NCBI RefSeq assembly: GCF_949987535.1
Contig: NC_080067.1
Coordinates: forward strand, 53,442,910-53,506,909
Direction: 5' to 3'
Source of the DNA: Balaenoptera acutorostrata
Lineage: Eukaryota > Chordata > Mammalia > Artiodactyla > Balaenopteridae
Length of the DNA stretch: 64,000 nucleotides
Shown here: positions 36,983 to 50,025 of the stretch, piece after piece
How the letters are laid out: each line of letters opens with the position of its first letter
Position numbering within the stretch: the stretch's first letter is position 1
Position numbers and translations under genes: made by a program
The notes under the pieces: generated by a model
The model's database searches: none
Seen by the model: only the letters and a program-made list of their open reading frames with translations
What the model was told of the DNA's origin: nothing

Positions 36983-37739
36983 AAAAGGTATCAAATAGAG
37001 TTTTTCAGTTTTCAGTGATATAGAGAGAAAAGCCATCAAGAAAATATTGGATCTCTACTTGAAGCAATTTTTGTTAATGACGTGGAGAAAGTAATTCTCT
37101 GAAGGTAATATTTTTCCAGACTGAAATATATAGAACAAGAATTGAATTGATTAGAGTTAGATCAAAATGACAATCATGATTATAAGAATACCTAGTATTC
37201 TACATGTTCTAAATAAGGCCAGCTCAATGTCCTAAAATCACTTACAACTGAGATGACAGAACCACGTGGTAATCTTGGAAAATCACAGAAAAATGCAAAT
37301 ATCTACTTTCAAAAATGGGTAAGAGAAAGAATTTTATAATTGTGCATAGATATATATCTATGGTAAAGTAAAGAGATCAGATTTAGCTTTGATTGATAGT
37401 GAACGAGTTTTCCTAACTGATTCTTGGGAAGGACACTAGGCTGTAGTTTAGGTTCACTAGTGATAATCTAATTCAGTATACAAACATCTCTCTGTTTGAA
37501 ATCTGGGGCTGCTCTGAAAGAAATCTGATTCTAATCCAAATGACTCAGATAACACCTCTACACAATAGTTCAAAATGATAAATTGGGTAATATTGAGAAG
37601 GTGATTAAAGAAGATGAAGTAATATGGGTAGTCATTTTTAACATGGATGAAACAAGTTTTGGGGACAAGACAGTATCCTTCAAATATCTGAGCAGTCATT
37701 AATCAGAAACATGCACACTTCCACCTACATGGCAATGAT
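36983..37739. other. Non-genic stretch
   Basis: No recognisable gene or repeat. Confidence 0.5.
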
Positions 37740-37880
37740 GGGTGGAACCAATTCCAGGGTGCAATGAGCTCAATGTAACTAGAACTTTCTAATAACCATA
37801 GCCGCCCAAGGGTGGAATGAACAAACAGGCATCCTTCAGGGGAAGGTGGGGAAGCATTTGTCTAAGCATATGATGGGGAC
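37740..37880 (+). mobile_element. Possible L3/CR1-type LINE fragment
   Basis: The text agaactttctaataaccat, agccgcccaagggtggaatg and ttcaggggaaggtggggaag resembles the 3' part of L3/CR1-type LINEs. Short and diverged. Confidence 0.4.
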
Positions 37881-38064
37881 TTTGTATAGAACACTTAATA
37901 TGGTCAAGTGGTTTTTAATTAAGTGAGCTTTTAAATAAATGATCTTTAAAGTGGTTTTTTAAATGTCACCTCTAATCACCATCAAAACTTCAGATTTCAT
38001 ATCTTCAGATTTGTTTTCCTAGCCCAGGACAATTTAGGAGTAGTAAATTGGGGGGACGTCGTTA

Positions 38065-38300
38065 CCAGAAATGATGTAACTTTTATTGAACTCCTAATAT
38101 GCTTTTTACATGTATTATTTAATTTATTCTTTCTTAATAGCAGAAAAAATCTACTATTAAGCCAACTTTGTAATAAGAGAGATAAGGTCAGGCATTGAAA
38201 TAACCTACCCAAGGTCAAACAGCTAGTAAGCAAAAGAGTACACATTCTGACCAACCCATATTTCTCTACTTCTAATGGTCATGTTATTTCTCAAACCACT
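38065..38300 (-). mobile_element. MIR SINE
   Basis: Reverse MIR: ttacatgtattatttaattt, taacctacccaaggtcaaac and agctagtaagcaaaagag follow the reverse consensus over about 230 bp. Confidence 0.82.
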
Positions 38301-41159
38301 TCTTTCTAGTGGCAGGAGATGAGAGCCAACAAGAAGTCAGTGAAGGAATGAGAGATTTCTTAGAAATCAGACCCAATATCTTACAAATCACAGCTGTCTG
38401 GGGCCATTTAGTGTGGGTACCAACAGCCTCTCCTATTTCAAAAAGCTCTTGAATGTGTTACTGAATTATGAGTGCAACAATTAATTTATTTTCATATACA
38501 TGCTCCACATTATCAAGAAAATATAAGGGTGCGTTCAGTATGCTATGTCTAGGAAGATCAATGCCATTGCCATTTTTAAGAAAAAAAATTTCTGTAAAAT
38601 GTTCCATTGCTTCATAAAATTACGTTGACTGAGGTTTGCATAAAAATCACCTAATCTGTTTTGTGATGGAGTTCAGAAGTTTGCCTGAATCAGCTGTAGA
38701 CAATACAAACATGTGATGATGTTATCAGGATCATTTGGTTTCAAGTGCCAGAAATTCAAAGGGAACCAGCTTACATAATAAGGGAAACTTATGAGAAGGC
38801 TACTTTTCTAACTTCAGGAAGGTACAACTAAGCTTCAGAGATAAGTGAACAAAGCAATCAATCTTCCCCAGGAGCCCCTCTTTCATCTTTTGTCTTTCGA
38901 TTTACCGTGGCCTCTCCCGTTGTCATCTTCTTCCACTGCAGACTGGATTCCTCCATGATGTGAATGACGGCCACCAGGAGTACCTTAGCATTACCTCTTG
39001 GAGCTCTCATTATGTAAATTCCAGGGAATATAGCTTAGTTTTATTTGAAAATCATGGATAGAGACCCTATTACTTCGTTTAGGTCAGGTATCTAACAATG
39101 AGTCAATCAGCTTTGTCCATGAGAAAGAGTTCACAGAAATCAAAAAGGTCCCTGAGGGACCAACCTCAATATTAGGGCCATTGGTCCTATAGGCAAGCAA
39201 ATTATAAGCCGGGGAGACACCACAATTAGCATCTATTAAATTTGGCCCTTGGGTGAATTAAAAATTTTTAGGGAAAATTCTACCAAACTATGAACAAATT
39301 TTAAACATAAAACGTTGGGTACTTAATGGAATAAGGTTCAGTTATCTAGAAAATGTATTTGGGGCATTTCATTGTTTAATGATATGGGACAAAACAAATA
39401 ATCAAAGCCTTTTGCCAATGGTGTCTTAGCAATAACAGAGCATTAAGTTGCTAAACCAATCAGGTGGCCTAGAAAACAAAGCCCTTTCAGATGTGATTGA
39501 AGTCCTAGAGAAAAATGGAGTCCTTGATAGAATGACATTTTTGTAAAATATTCCAAGGACCTTTTCCTCTTCTAGCTCAATTGCTCTGAAGCATTCGTTT
39601 ATAAGTTGAAGTGAACATGGATAATATTATTCTCCTATCCTGAGGTCGAAGGCAAAACTCGGTGAGAGCAATACATGGAAATGTACATTAATCATGAGAG
39701 GAGGCTTAAAAGTGTATATTCCAATGATATGGCTATACAGATACAGTTCTCAACTGGAAAACTATTTATGTGAAAATTCAAGGAGCTGCCACTAAGAGAG
39801 AGTTTATGCCGAAGGCAAATTGTCAAATCTGAAATGTAAGGCCTAAAAGCTGGTCTTGGACAGATTAAAAAAAAAACACACAGCAAATAGACTGCATTGT
39901 TGTAGGCTGAAGCTCATTTTCAGAAATACATTGCTCAGCACTAAAGTGGACAGTCTAATCAGTTCCTCTGCAGAAACAGCAAGATTTTTACAAATGAAAG
40001 AAAATCTACAGAGATGAAAATTTGATCCACATGGTTGTATTTTTAGATCTGTCAAAGACTGACCACCGTTTGCAGTTTTTCTAGCAATAGTTTAATGCAA
40101 AATTAGCCTATATGTAGCATTTCTACGTTTCATGGAGTTATGCTATATATTATACCTTATCTATTATTTGTAGAAAGGTCAAATATGCCCTTTATTCATT
40201 GCAAATACTCCTTCATTTTAAGCAATGCAAATGGTAATTAGCCTACTCTGCATACATTTTGTGTAGGATTCTGGTTAATTAACTTAAAATCCTCACCTGT
40301 GATAAGAAAGTTTGGTGGAAATTTACTGAGGATGGAATGTACTATTTTGTTACCTTCAAAAATATCTAAAGGGTAAAGAGATGGTGAACATATGGGGAAA
40401 TTCTCACCACTGGAATCCAAACAGGAAGATTTCTTATTTATTCAACAGTATGTGGGAAAATCTTGAGTGTGGAAAAATAGTGACTTCTCCATATTTAAAA
40501 CTGACACAACCTGCTTGTTTTCACAGGCGTATCGTTATTATTTCACAGATAAGTGAGTATATAAGTGTGTCAACACATATATACATGTGTGTGGGTAAGT
40601 AACATGGTGAGCAGGGGAAAAAAGCTCTAGAGTAAAACCGTTACCCTATTTTAAACTAGGCTTTTACTAAACCTATTATTGGCAATTTAGTTGACAATCA
40701 TATTGCTGTGTGATATTCAAATGTCAAATGCATATCTTATTTTCACCTAAGACCATTAACATCATTCCTTGTCAAATGCACTGAAATATGGCTAGGTCTA
40801 GCTCTGATTAGATAAGGGACCTCATGCTGCTGTTAGCAAATCCAACCCCAGGGATTGATTCCCAAGCTGGGGGAAACGGCAAAGTTATTATTGCTGATGG
40901 TGCCAAAGCTAACAGGTTTCACATGTCTTTCATGAACATATGGCTACAACCCCAACAGTGACACCGTGAAAAGTCATTTGTTCAAGTGTCCTAGAATCCT
41001 TGCTGAAAACAAAGGTGAAAAATCCATAAATTTTAAATACCCACCCAACATGGCAGTGTGTTCAACTCATTGTAGGTTGCCTGGTTCACTGCACTTACTA
41101 GAATCATATGAAAAATAATCCTTTATGCATGTGCAGGAGTTTGTCTCATTAGAGAGGCC
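38301..41159. other. Non-genic stretch with possible old repeat
   Basis: No recognisable gene. 38730-39130 has the flavour of an old LTR-like repeat but was not identified. Complex text at 40770-40990 could be conserved non-coding DNA. Elsewhere AT-rich unique sequence. Confidence 0.45.
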
Positions 41160-41330
41160 ATATAACATGTACATTAGAATCCAAGTCAGGGGTTTGAGTC
41201 TGGGCTCTGGGCAATTCTAGCTATTTGTCTTTAGCAACGTTCTCAGTTTCTCTGAACATCGATTCTTCTACACAGTTGCAATTATTGTGAAAATTAAATG
41301 AAATAGTGTATGACCAGTAAATGGTAGCTC
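41160..41330 (+). mobile_element. MIR SINE
   Basis: Forward MIR: gaatccaagtcaggggtttg, gttctcagtttctctgaac and tgtgaaaattaaatgaaat in consensus order. Confidence 0.75.
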
Positions 41331-41344
41331 CTCCTGTCATGTTA

Positions 41345-41520
41345 TTTAACCTTTCTCAACTTCATGAAATGTGTAGGGTACACATCACAGTCTTGTTCTA
41401 GATCAAGAAACAGACACCCCCGAAGGAGAGTGGCTTGTCCAATATCACATGGCTAAGAAGAGTGAAAGAGAATCAAGCTCAGGTCTCCTAATTTGAAATC
41501 CAGTATTTTTAAAGTGTCTG
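41345..41520 (-). mobile_element. MIR SINE
   Basis: Reverse MIR next to the forward copy: agatcaagaaacagacacc, tggcttgtccaatatcacat, ggctaagaagagtgaaag and ctcaggtctcctaatttg match the reverse consensus. Confidence 0.75.
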
Positions 41521-43254
41521 TGGAGGAATAGAAACCCTGGAAATTAGACTGTAGTTAAGGTACTGCTATACTTACAGAGGCAAAGTGAAATAGTGGATTG
41601 GTCCAATTACCTCAATAATTTAAACCCAAAAGTACCAAAACACTTTTATGTAGTATGTCTGAATATTTCAGGCAAAATATCTGAATAATTGTCCAATTAT
41701 TCATATCATTTTGAATATATGTATAAATCTGGTCTTTTTTGTGGAGGAGGGGACCAGGGTAGGCTCTGAATCATGTCTCCAATCTTTCCAACATAAATAG
41801 AGTATTACTTTTCATTTTCCCCTTCTAATTTGTTTCAAAATCCAGTGGCTTTTTTCTTTTTTATTAAATTGGAGTTTGTGGATAAATGGGAAAATCTTTA
41901 CTGAAATATGGTACTTCCAACTGTAATTTTGGTTTGAAATAGGCTGCTTGCAAGCACAACTTCATACAAGAGTGACAAGCCATGGCCTTCGTGGGTGTTT
42001 ATGGGGCGTGGGGCAGAGTTCAAAATCTTTTCAGCTTTTATTTTAAGCACGGAATCAAATTCTGACCCTGGAGAAAATGTTTCAACTCAGTTAAAAGGGG
42101 TTATATCCAAATTAGTCCAAGACAATTCTGCTATCAGGAGTGGACCAAAATTACAGTTATTTGAAACTAAAAGAAACCTACCTCCTCTTCTTTTTCTGAC
42201 ATTTACTAACCGTATACCTGTTTCAAGGTAGAATTAAATTCTCTGATCATATTTCCTTAGCTACAGCCCTGAAGCGAACATAATAACAGCATTAAAATAG
42301 AAATTAGTGTAGTTTAGAAAAAACGAATGGAAGTTTCTTTAGCTATAGAAATACACATCAATTAAAATAGACCGGGCATAGTAAAATCTAGTGTCTGTAC
42401 TAAAAACAAAAACAAAACTGTCAGCCTATCATCTTTTATGTTTTGTAATAAATATAGTGCTTAGCAGAATGTGGGAATAACATTAACATGGATTGACAAG
42501 TCTATTATACTTTGAACAGGTACCATGAGAAAGCAAGTGTCTTTGTTCACCATGAAGTCTGCTTGTAGAATGACCCCTAGAGATGAGGAAGGAAGAGGTT
42601 CAGACGTAATTAGGGCTCGTTTGAAAGGCTACCGCTCAGTATAATTGTGTGGGTGTAAGTTTCTCTGCAGTAGCGTGCCCACCCTCACTTATGGTTGCTA
42701 ATAAGGTCTCTGCCCCTCTGGTCAACGTCCAGGTCTTTGCTCTAAAACGTGTCCAAACAGAAAGGCAATGAAAAGTCTCCTCAAGCTAGACAAAAGGAGT
42801 GTGCCCAAAGCAGGTAAGATTGCCACTCTCCTCTCTTTGATAAGTCCTATCTTTGGAATTTTCAACCTACTTTTAGTAGTCGCTGCACTCTGCTACTCCA
42901 TGTATACATTCCCTTGGGTGTGAAATGGAGGAGGAGGGGCAGTGCCTTTAGAGAAGAGATTGATGAGAGATGAACCCCACACATAGAACCTCAATAGACT
43001 TTTATTGACCGGACATGAAAGAAAGCCTAAAAGGCAGCAAAGAGAAAATGATAGAATAGGGTGAGGTTACAGGTTATCTTTTTAAAGGGGGAATATATAC
43101 CCACTTTTAACCTTCCCTTGCATGAGGAACAATCTGAGACCACTTTTTTTCTCACCTTAATCTAGAAAGGCCACATTATGAATCAAGTAAGACAGAAGAA
43201 AAAGAAACAAAACAAAACCCTTTGCCAAATTATGATTGCAAAGATGCTGATAAA
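41521..43254. other. Non-genic stretch with one candidate exon
   Basis: No recognisable gene or repeat family. A splice-site-bounded segment at 42733-42813 is described separately. Confidence 0.5.
42733..42813 (+). other. Splice-site-bounded open segment (candidate exon)
   Basis: 81 bp between a plausible acceptor (pyrimidine-rich run ending gtcaacgtccag at 42732) and a strong donor CAG/GTAAGA at 42814. A good branch-point-like TTGCTAAT lies at 42695-42702, about 31 nt from the acceptor. One frame is open across all 26 whole codons (peptide starting LCSKTCPNRKAM); the other two are closed. The peptide is not recognised. It may be a chance pseudo-exon or a non-coding RNA exon. Confidence 0.18.
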
Positions 43255-43460
43255 AAGGTTTTTATTTAAATAGCTATCCTTTCCATATACTTTGGCCCCC
43301 AAATTCTACTTCTAAGATTTTTTCCTAAGGAAATAATTATAAATGTGCACAGAAAAGAATTTCAACAAAAATAAAAATAAGGGACTGGTTAGAAATATCA
43401 CAATGCATGCATATATACAATGGAAAAAAATGCAACCATTAAAACAGTGTCTGAAGATTT
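43255..43460 (+). mobile_element. Old L1 (L1M-type) ORF2 end fragment
   Basis: Forward L1 text: ttctaagattttttcctaag, gaaataattataaatgtgc, gggactggttagaaatatc and tgcaaccattaaaacagtg match the end of ORF2/3' UTR in L1M families. Confidence 0.7.
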
Positions 43461-43504
43461 TAACTTAGTCTGTATATACTTGTTTAGTTCTTACTGTTAG
43501 ACAG

Positions 43505-43590
43505 ATCCTGGCTGGGCACTGACATCCAGTGGTGTCTGCTTTCAAAGACCTCACACTCTAGCAGTAAGGCAGAAATGGAAATAATTATTT
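43505..43590 (-). mobile_element. Possible L2 LINE 3' end fragment
   Basis: ctgggcactgacatccagtg followed by acctcacactctagcagtaa resembles the reverse L2 3' end. Short. Confidence 0.45.
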
Positions 43591-43689
43591 ATTTATACTT
43601 GAGATAGTGTAGTTATTCTATATTAATTCAGTTAACATACATTATCTGAAAAAACAGGCTAAAGGACATTATGCATTTGATTTTATTAA

Positions 43690-43745
43690 ATATATATGTA
43701 TATATACATATATTCACATATATGTATATACTCATACACAGATAT
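43690..43745. repeat. (TA)-rich low-complexity tract
   Basis: About 55 bp of TATATG/CATATA units. Confidence 0.85.
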
Positions 43746-43756
43746 TTATATGCACA

Positions 43757-43985
43757 TTGCATCTGTTAGCTATTGCTGCATAACAAATCACCCAAACCAC
43801 AATTGCTTATTATCACTCATGCATTTGTGCATCACTATTGGTATGTGGATTGACTGGAACAGCTCTGCTCCACATGTTTCTCATCCGCCTCAGAACAGTG
43901 TGATAGTCTGAGCATACTGTTTTTATCATAGTGACAGAGGCACAAGGGAGAAAACAGAAACAAAGGAAGCCTCTTTTGGTCCAGG
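43757..43985 (-). mobile_element. Possible MaLR (MLT1-like) LTR fragment
   Basis: ctgttagctattgctgcata followed by acaaatcacccaaaccacaa is the reverse complement of an MLT1-type LTR 3' end. The remainder is too diverged to assign firmly. Confidence 0.5.
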
Positions 43986-46834
43986 CTTAAGAATATACAG
44001 TGAAAAATGTAGAAAAATCACAAGACACCTAGGCACCCACATTAGTTACCTGAATGAAAGGATTATGTGATTTTTAATTCCTTTTGCTTATTTTTTCTAA
44101 AGTTTCAACAACAAAAAAATGTACTTTTCATAATCAAATCCCAACAAAAACTTATTTTAAATATTTTACCAAACTGAATGTTCACAGGTTTCCTATTTCT
44201 TATGGTCCTTTTTTTAATTCCTCATATAGAAAGGAGGACAACTGGAGAAAGAAAACTTAATATTTTATGATGTCTATCCATATGTCAAGAGATCATAATT
44301 ACCTAATGTGTTGCCTGGCCTCCCTATCAATATAAACTCTGTAACAACTGACAAAGTGATAGAGAATTGTGGAGATAATATCATCCATGTTTATTTACTT
44401 TATTTAAGAAAAACCAAGCACTTAAAGAATTTCAGTTGGTTTACAAAGGTAATTATCTCCTTAAATTTACTTTTATGTGCATGGGCACAACTAGGTGCTT
44501 TTTAATGGTAGGAAACTAGATAACACCTTGAGATGCTGTTATTGCTTTTCAAAGGATGCATGATCCTTCATCTCAAAGCATTCCTTTTAGTGGCACATAA
44601 AAGCAATGCTTTATGCCCCATCCCTGCTTTATGCTTTCTTTTCTTGGGTAAGGGGCTTTTTTTTTTTTTCTTTCTTGTCCTATTGACTGTTATAGGAAGC
44701 CTTTTTCCCCTCCTTTTTTGGTACCATGACTAGGTTGAATGGTTGATGTTTCTAGTGAATCATTCCACCAATTAGGCCAAAATATTAAAAGACAAGTAAC
44801 TTGAGAAGGAAACTCACATTTCTATAGCACTTTGCAGCAGATGTATCCTATTTACTGCTTTATTTTATTGCTTAATGACTGGATCTGAAGTAATTGCACC
44901 ATTTGACAGATATTTATTTGTAAAATGTGATTCATTCAGTCAGACACTTTTAGAGTGATTTTCATGCCAAGTGTTAAAATTGTGTAGTCTTGAGTAGCTC
45001 TTTCAAAAGATGCAAACATGCATGTAAATTCCACGCATCAAGCACATCTACTTTCGGCTCTTTTTTTATTATAGAAATATTCCAGTTGACAAAGAGTGCT
45101 AGTGAATAGACGGCAGGGACTTCTGGACTTTAATCAACCTCAATCACTGGCAGGTTCAGAATTAATTTCCTAACCATGAATCACCTGCAGACAATGAATC
45201 ACGTTCTAGAGAATTTTGCCAAGCAAAACAAGCCATCATGCCCTGTACAACTTTTGAGGACGGGGCCATGGAAACTCATTTGACTAGCATAGTTGAAGTA
45301 ATGAAAAGAAAAGAATACTAGAGAATAGTGGAACAAGCTATCAGGGTCTGGTGACTTTCAGCTTTACAAAGACAAAGGAATCAAGAGTTCAGCATGAAAA
45401 CACTCTTTCTGAAATGGTCTACTCACTGGTGGGATTCTGTTCCTTAAATTTTAGCTAATGAGAGTCAAGGTAAAGGATCCTTTGTTAATATTTTTTTGGC
45501 TGTGACAGGTTCTACACATTACAGCACAGACATCAGAACATTTTCACCCATTCTTTAACCAAAGCGTTAGAAACTTCTTTGGTTTCTGATTCAGACACTG
45601 TCTCACTATGGAAAGAGGAGTGAGGAGAATTAAACAAATATCCAGGTAACACAGATGAAGAAACACTTTTGAAAGAAATAGCCAAGTCATTTATATACTT
45701 AAATTATTGATATGAGTGCCTCAGTTTTCCATTTTCTCTTCCAGCTGTACAAACAAAGGAACCTATGACCTTTATTTGTTTCTGGACATCATAAAAAAGC
45801 TGAGATAAATTTCAGTTGTAAGACATTCAACAAAATAAGTAGCACTATACACAATATCATCACAATAAAAACTGGTCATTTAAAAAGGAAATATTTGTAT
45901 TGACAAATTTGGAGAATGTTAATTTCAAATTCCATCAACAAGTAAACAACATACAACAATAAAAAAGTGAAAGACTTCGGCCTACTAAAGATATCTGACA
46001 TATACAGCTCCAAATTATGCATACCATTGCAAAGAAAATAAAAAATAAATAGAAAATTATTATCTAGAAAGAATAGTAATAAGAATTTGCAAACACATTA
46101 TTAGACAAATATCAGAAACTCAAACAAAGACTAGACAATATGCATTTTCAGAAACTGGCTTGAATTTTTTTGATTGATTGATCATTACTGTCAAATAAAT
46201 TCGCCTTTATAGATTCATCCAATTTTGGCATATGGAAAAAAAGAAGGAAGATTCATGTCATATGGCACAGAATGGAATAATTTTCCAGACAGGCAATCAA
46301 TATTTCATTTTAGACCATGAAAACAGGTAAATCGGGCTATAAAGTATCCATTGTCAGCTACTTTAGCCAGGTGAATGGAACGCATTAAGCATTATTATTA
46401 TTGAGTGATGCTAGCTGGAATTTTTGTCTTTGACTTTTATACCATCCTCTGTCCTTCAGTGTGTTGTCTTCAGATCCAATCATACCCTTTCACTTACTGA
46501 TTGCCTTGGCACCTGGGTTTATAATTCTCCTCCCTTCCACAGGTTCTGTTATAATTCTGAGCGCCTGGAAAAATGTGTGTTCAACTCAAACAAACCCTTA
46601 GCTCTCAGAATGTTGACCTCATCTCCAGTGACTTACTTTCCTGCACAGTGCCCTTCAGGCACCCACCACCAGGTTGTAAATCTGGGACCTTAATCTTTAC
46701 CTGAAACTGGTCTAGCTCTTAAATTGCAAATTCATACTCTATAGGGATTTGACCCAAAACTCTTATTCTTTGACTGTTGCTTAATTATTTCCAATACTTT
46801 AGTCTTTCATCTCAATTTTATGCCACTTAAAAAA
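43986..46834. other. Non-genic stretch with possible conserved DNA
   Basis: No recognisable gene. 44900-45260 is complex sequence with POU/octamer-like ATGCAAAC (45010-45017) and ATGCATGTAAAT (45018-45029), compatible with a conserved element. The forward open frame 46424-46693 (89 codons) shows no known domain. Confidence 0.45.
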
Positions 46835-46935
46835 TAGTACTGAGAGCCCACTTGGTACCTTATATTGTTCTAGACACTGGATATCTTGGAGTGAAGCAGG
46901 AAGTCAAAGATGCCTGCTCTCATGGAACTATTTGC
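46835..46935 (-). mobile_element. L2 LINE 3' end fragment
   Basis: Reverse L2: actgagagcccacttggtac, attgttctagacactggat, gatgcctgctctcatggaac. Confidence 0.75.
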
Positions 46936-47737
46936 AAAATCATTGACCTTGCTTCAGTCTGTTGATCAACTCTACCATATCTTCCTTTTCTACACAGCTT
47001 AAGTCTCACAGTTCATCATTTCGACATCTCTGTTTTTAATATCCTTACCACTTTGCTCATTATTCTTCCATCACCTACTGGCAGAAGTCCAAGACTGGAG
47101 GGTTCTAACCACCTCCCTCTCAACATATTCATCTCAGTGGCTGAATACAACTTGGAGGAAATCATGTAACTCTGCAGATAAATACCACAATAAATTCATA
47201 GTCACCACCACAGCAATGGGGACCTCACCCGTCCCCAGAAATCCTTTCTTCTATGTTTTCCTAGCTGTATTTCTAGATCCCCAGGTACTTATTTCAAATA
47301 AACGGCAAGGTTAATAATGTTGGCATCCAGGGCAAGCATTTCCAAGTGGACCCACAAATCAAATCTATAATTCATGTTGTGACTAACAGATGATGGTGAT
47401 TATTATCAGTGCAGAACATCTGGAAGCATCCTTCCCTAACTAATCAGGGCTCAGAGACTGAGGCAAATAGAAAAGGTTCTGGGCCTTGCTTGGGGTGGAG
47501 CAACTGATTTGCTTTGCCTTGGTGTTAAACATTGTGTTGGGGCTCACTTTAACTTTCAGCTTATATTCAGCAAAAGTAGTTAAAGAAGGAGGCTTCCAGT
47601 ATGCTTCCATATAGCATATTCCATGCTATATGTTATTCATATAGAAAGAACAAGCATACATAACTTCCCTAAGCTGTCTGACCAGCTGCTATAGCACAAG
47701 CTGATTAAGGATGCCCCCAAAACTTATTTGAAATCTT
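46936..47737. other. Non-genic stretch
   Basis: No recognisable gene. Pyrimidine-rich text at 46960-47130 may be L2-derived but is too diverged to call. Confidence 0.45.
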
Positions 47738-47888
47738 TGTGCCTTGGTTTTCCATAAAATGTACATAGTAGAACCAACTTAATAGGGCTGTTGTAAGGAT
47801 TGAATGGGAAAACATACTTAAAGTGTTTGAAATATGACCTGGCCCCTCATAAGCACTCAGAAAACGTTAGCTATTAGTTGCTGATCCT
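47738..47888 (+). mobile_element. MIR SINE fragment
   Basis: Forward MIR 3' two-thirds: tgtgccttggttttccataa, gggctgttgtaaggattg, tcataagcactcagaaaac. Confidence 0.75.
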
Positions 47889-47924
47889 ATTCCCATCCAT
47901 AATTCTGTCTCCATCTCTCTCCTT

Positions 47925-50025
47925 TCTGCCACACCAAATTTCTTTAAAATGCTGTCTGTGTAAATTCCATTTTCTTACCTCTCTGGATCTCTTCACACCA
48001 CCACTCCCAACCTGTTCTTATGGAGGTCACCAATGGCCTCCTTGACCCTTCCCCTGGTTCTTATTTTGTTGATCTATTAGCATCATTTGACACTAGTGAC
48101 CACTCTCTTCTTCCTGAAGCAATCTTCCCTAAGCCTACATGAAGAGACACACCCCTTGATTTCCTCCTATATTTCAGGTTACACCTTTCACCTCCTTTTT
48201 CAGGATTCTTGTCCGCCTACTTTTTCAATGTTGTTTTGCAAGGTCCTATCATAGGGTTTTTCTTTTCTCACTCTACATACTTTTCCCTGGTGTATCTAAT
48301 ATACTCCTATAGGATTACCATTTCTGTTCTTTAGGGTGGAGACTAAGCTACAATGAAAAGAAGAGTGGTCTAAATAATGAGGTTTATCTCTTTCTCGCCT
48401 AAGAGCCAAGTTGCACGTGGTCCAGCCTTGCTCCACGCTGTCACTCCGCAGCCCAGCTTCTTTTGCCTTTTTGCTCTGCATCCCTGAACCATCTGCATCA
48501 TCATTGTCTGCTGTTTGAAGCTGGCTTTCTGTTAAGTTCAGGGACCTGAGGGAGGCCAAAAGAAAAGAGGAAGTTCAGGGGTAGGGACTACTCTTTAAAC
48601 CAACGACATGGGAGTTCCATACATCACGTCTATTCATATTGCACTGGTGAGAAAGTGGACAAATGACCACATGACTCCACAGTGAGAGCTGGAAAATGTG
48701 GGTTTTGGTTGGGCACATCCTTAGAGAGAAGAGGCAGGTGGATTTTAGTGGACACCTAGTAGTCTCTGCTACACCAATAAGCCAATAGCTAGAAAATCTG
48801 TATCTTCAGCCCCGAACCCTTTCCTTACTTTTAGACTCAAACATCTAACTGCTTACTGGACCGTTTCACTTGTCTCCCACTGACACCTTAAATTCAGTGT
48901 GTCCCAAATAAAATCTATATTTTTTTATATCCCGTGATCTCCATACTCCCTTCACCAAAAATGAGTCCTCTTCCTTTGTTTCCTATCACAGCAGTAGAAA
49001 CACCATAGACTTCTCCCAAACAGATAATTTCACATCATTCTTCATTCTCTGCCTTCATCATGCTTGAACTCCCCTCTATATAGAATCTATCACAATGGCC
49101 TATTGATGCTCTATTCTAAATGCCTCTCTAATTCTCAGGCCACTGCCAATTTACTACCTTGATTAGGCTCTACCCTCCATTATTACCCCACTTAAATTTA
49201 CAAATGTTCTTCATTTTCTGAATCTATTTGATTTCTCAGTTTGCACAGCAGGAATTCAGATAGAGAAGGACATTAAGTTCTCAATCTATTTGGCATAGTG
49301 ATTAGCAAAGGTTTGGAGAGCAGGAGATTTATATAAAAATTTATCTGAGTCTCCTTACCCCTGAATTGAGACAATATAAGCTGCACTAATGATAATGTGG
49401 GTAGCAAGGGATTCCTGTATCCTCTACAGTAATATCCAAGTGATCTTCCTAAAATATAAATCTAATCTTACCACATATGTAACTTTTCAATGGCTTCCTA
49501 TTGCCCTTACAATGAAGTCCTAATTCTTAACATGGCTTAGAGGTCTTACATTTTCTGATTTCTACTTAATCTTGCCCCTTCTCATCCTGAACTTTTGACT
49601 CCAGACATAGATAACGTCTTGTGGTTCCTTGCATGCACCATCTCTCCCTTGTCTTGAGGTCTTTGCACATGGCATTCCATTTGACTGGAACTCACTTCCT
49701 TAACACTGATCCTTTAGCCTGACTAACTCCTAGTCATCCCTCAGACAACAGCTGAGTTATCATGACTTCCAGGAAGTCAGGGGACTCTTACTTGCAGATG
49801 GGATTAGGTGTCTTTTATTATTTGCCCCAACAGTACCACGTGCTTACCCTCTATAACACATAAAACTGTGTTATAATTGCTTTTGATTATGTATTTCCCC
49901 ATTAAGAATGTAAACTCTGTGATGACCGAAATTATTCTGTTTATTGTTGCATCTGCAGAGATTGCATAGAGTTTAGAATGTAGTAAATGCTCAATAAATA
50001 TTTATTAAATATTCATTTAATACTT
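47925..50025 (+). mobile_element. Long L2 LINE relic, ORF2 region to 3' end, interrupted
   Basis: Forward L2. The reverse-transcriptase-region wording appears at 48020-48120 (aggtcaccaatggcctcc, gcatcatttgacactagtg), the middle at 48850-48910 (tctaactgcttactgg), and an unusually clear 3' region at 49490-50010 (aatggcttcctattgccc, ggtctttgcacatggcattc, gtaaatgctcaataaata). No open frame survives. A non-L2 block at 48340-48790 splits it. Among the longest L2 remnants in the window. Confidence 0.8.
48340..48790. other. Unassigned block inside the L2 relic
   Basis: This stretch does not follow the L2 text on either side, suggesting an inserted element of another, older kind. The segment with gttgggcacatccttagag and gacacctagtagtctctgc feels like a known interspersed repeat, but I cannot name it. 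The reverse open frame 48296-48559 (87 codons) is unrecognised. Confidence 0.4.
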
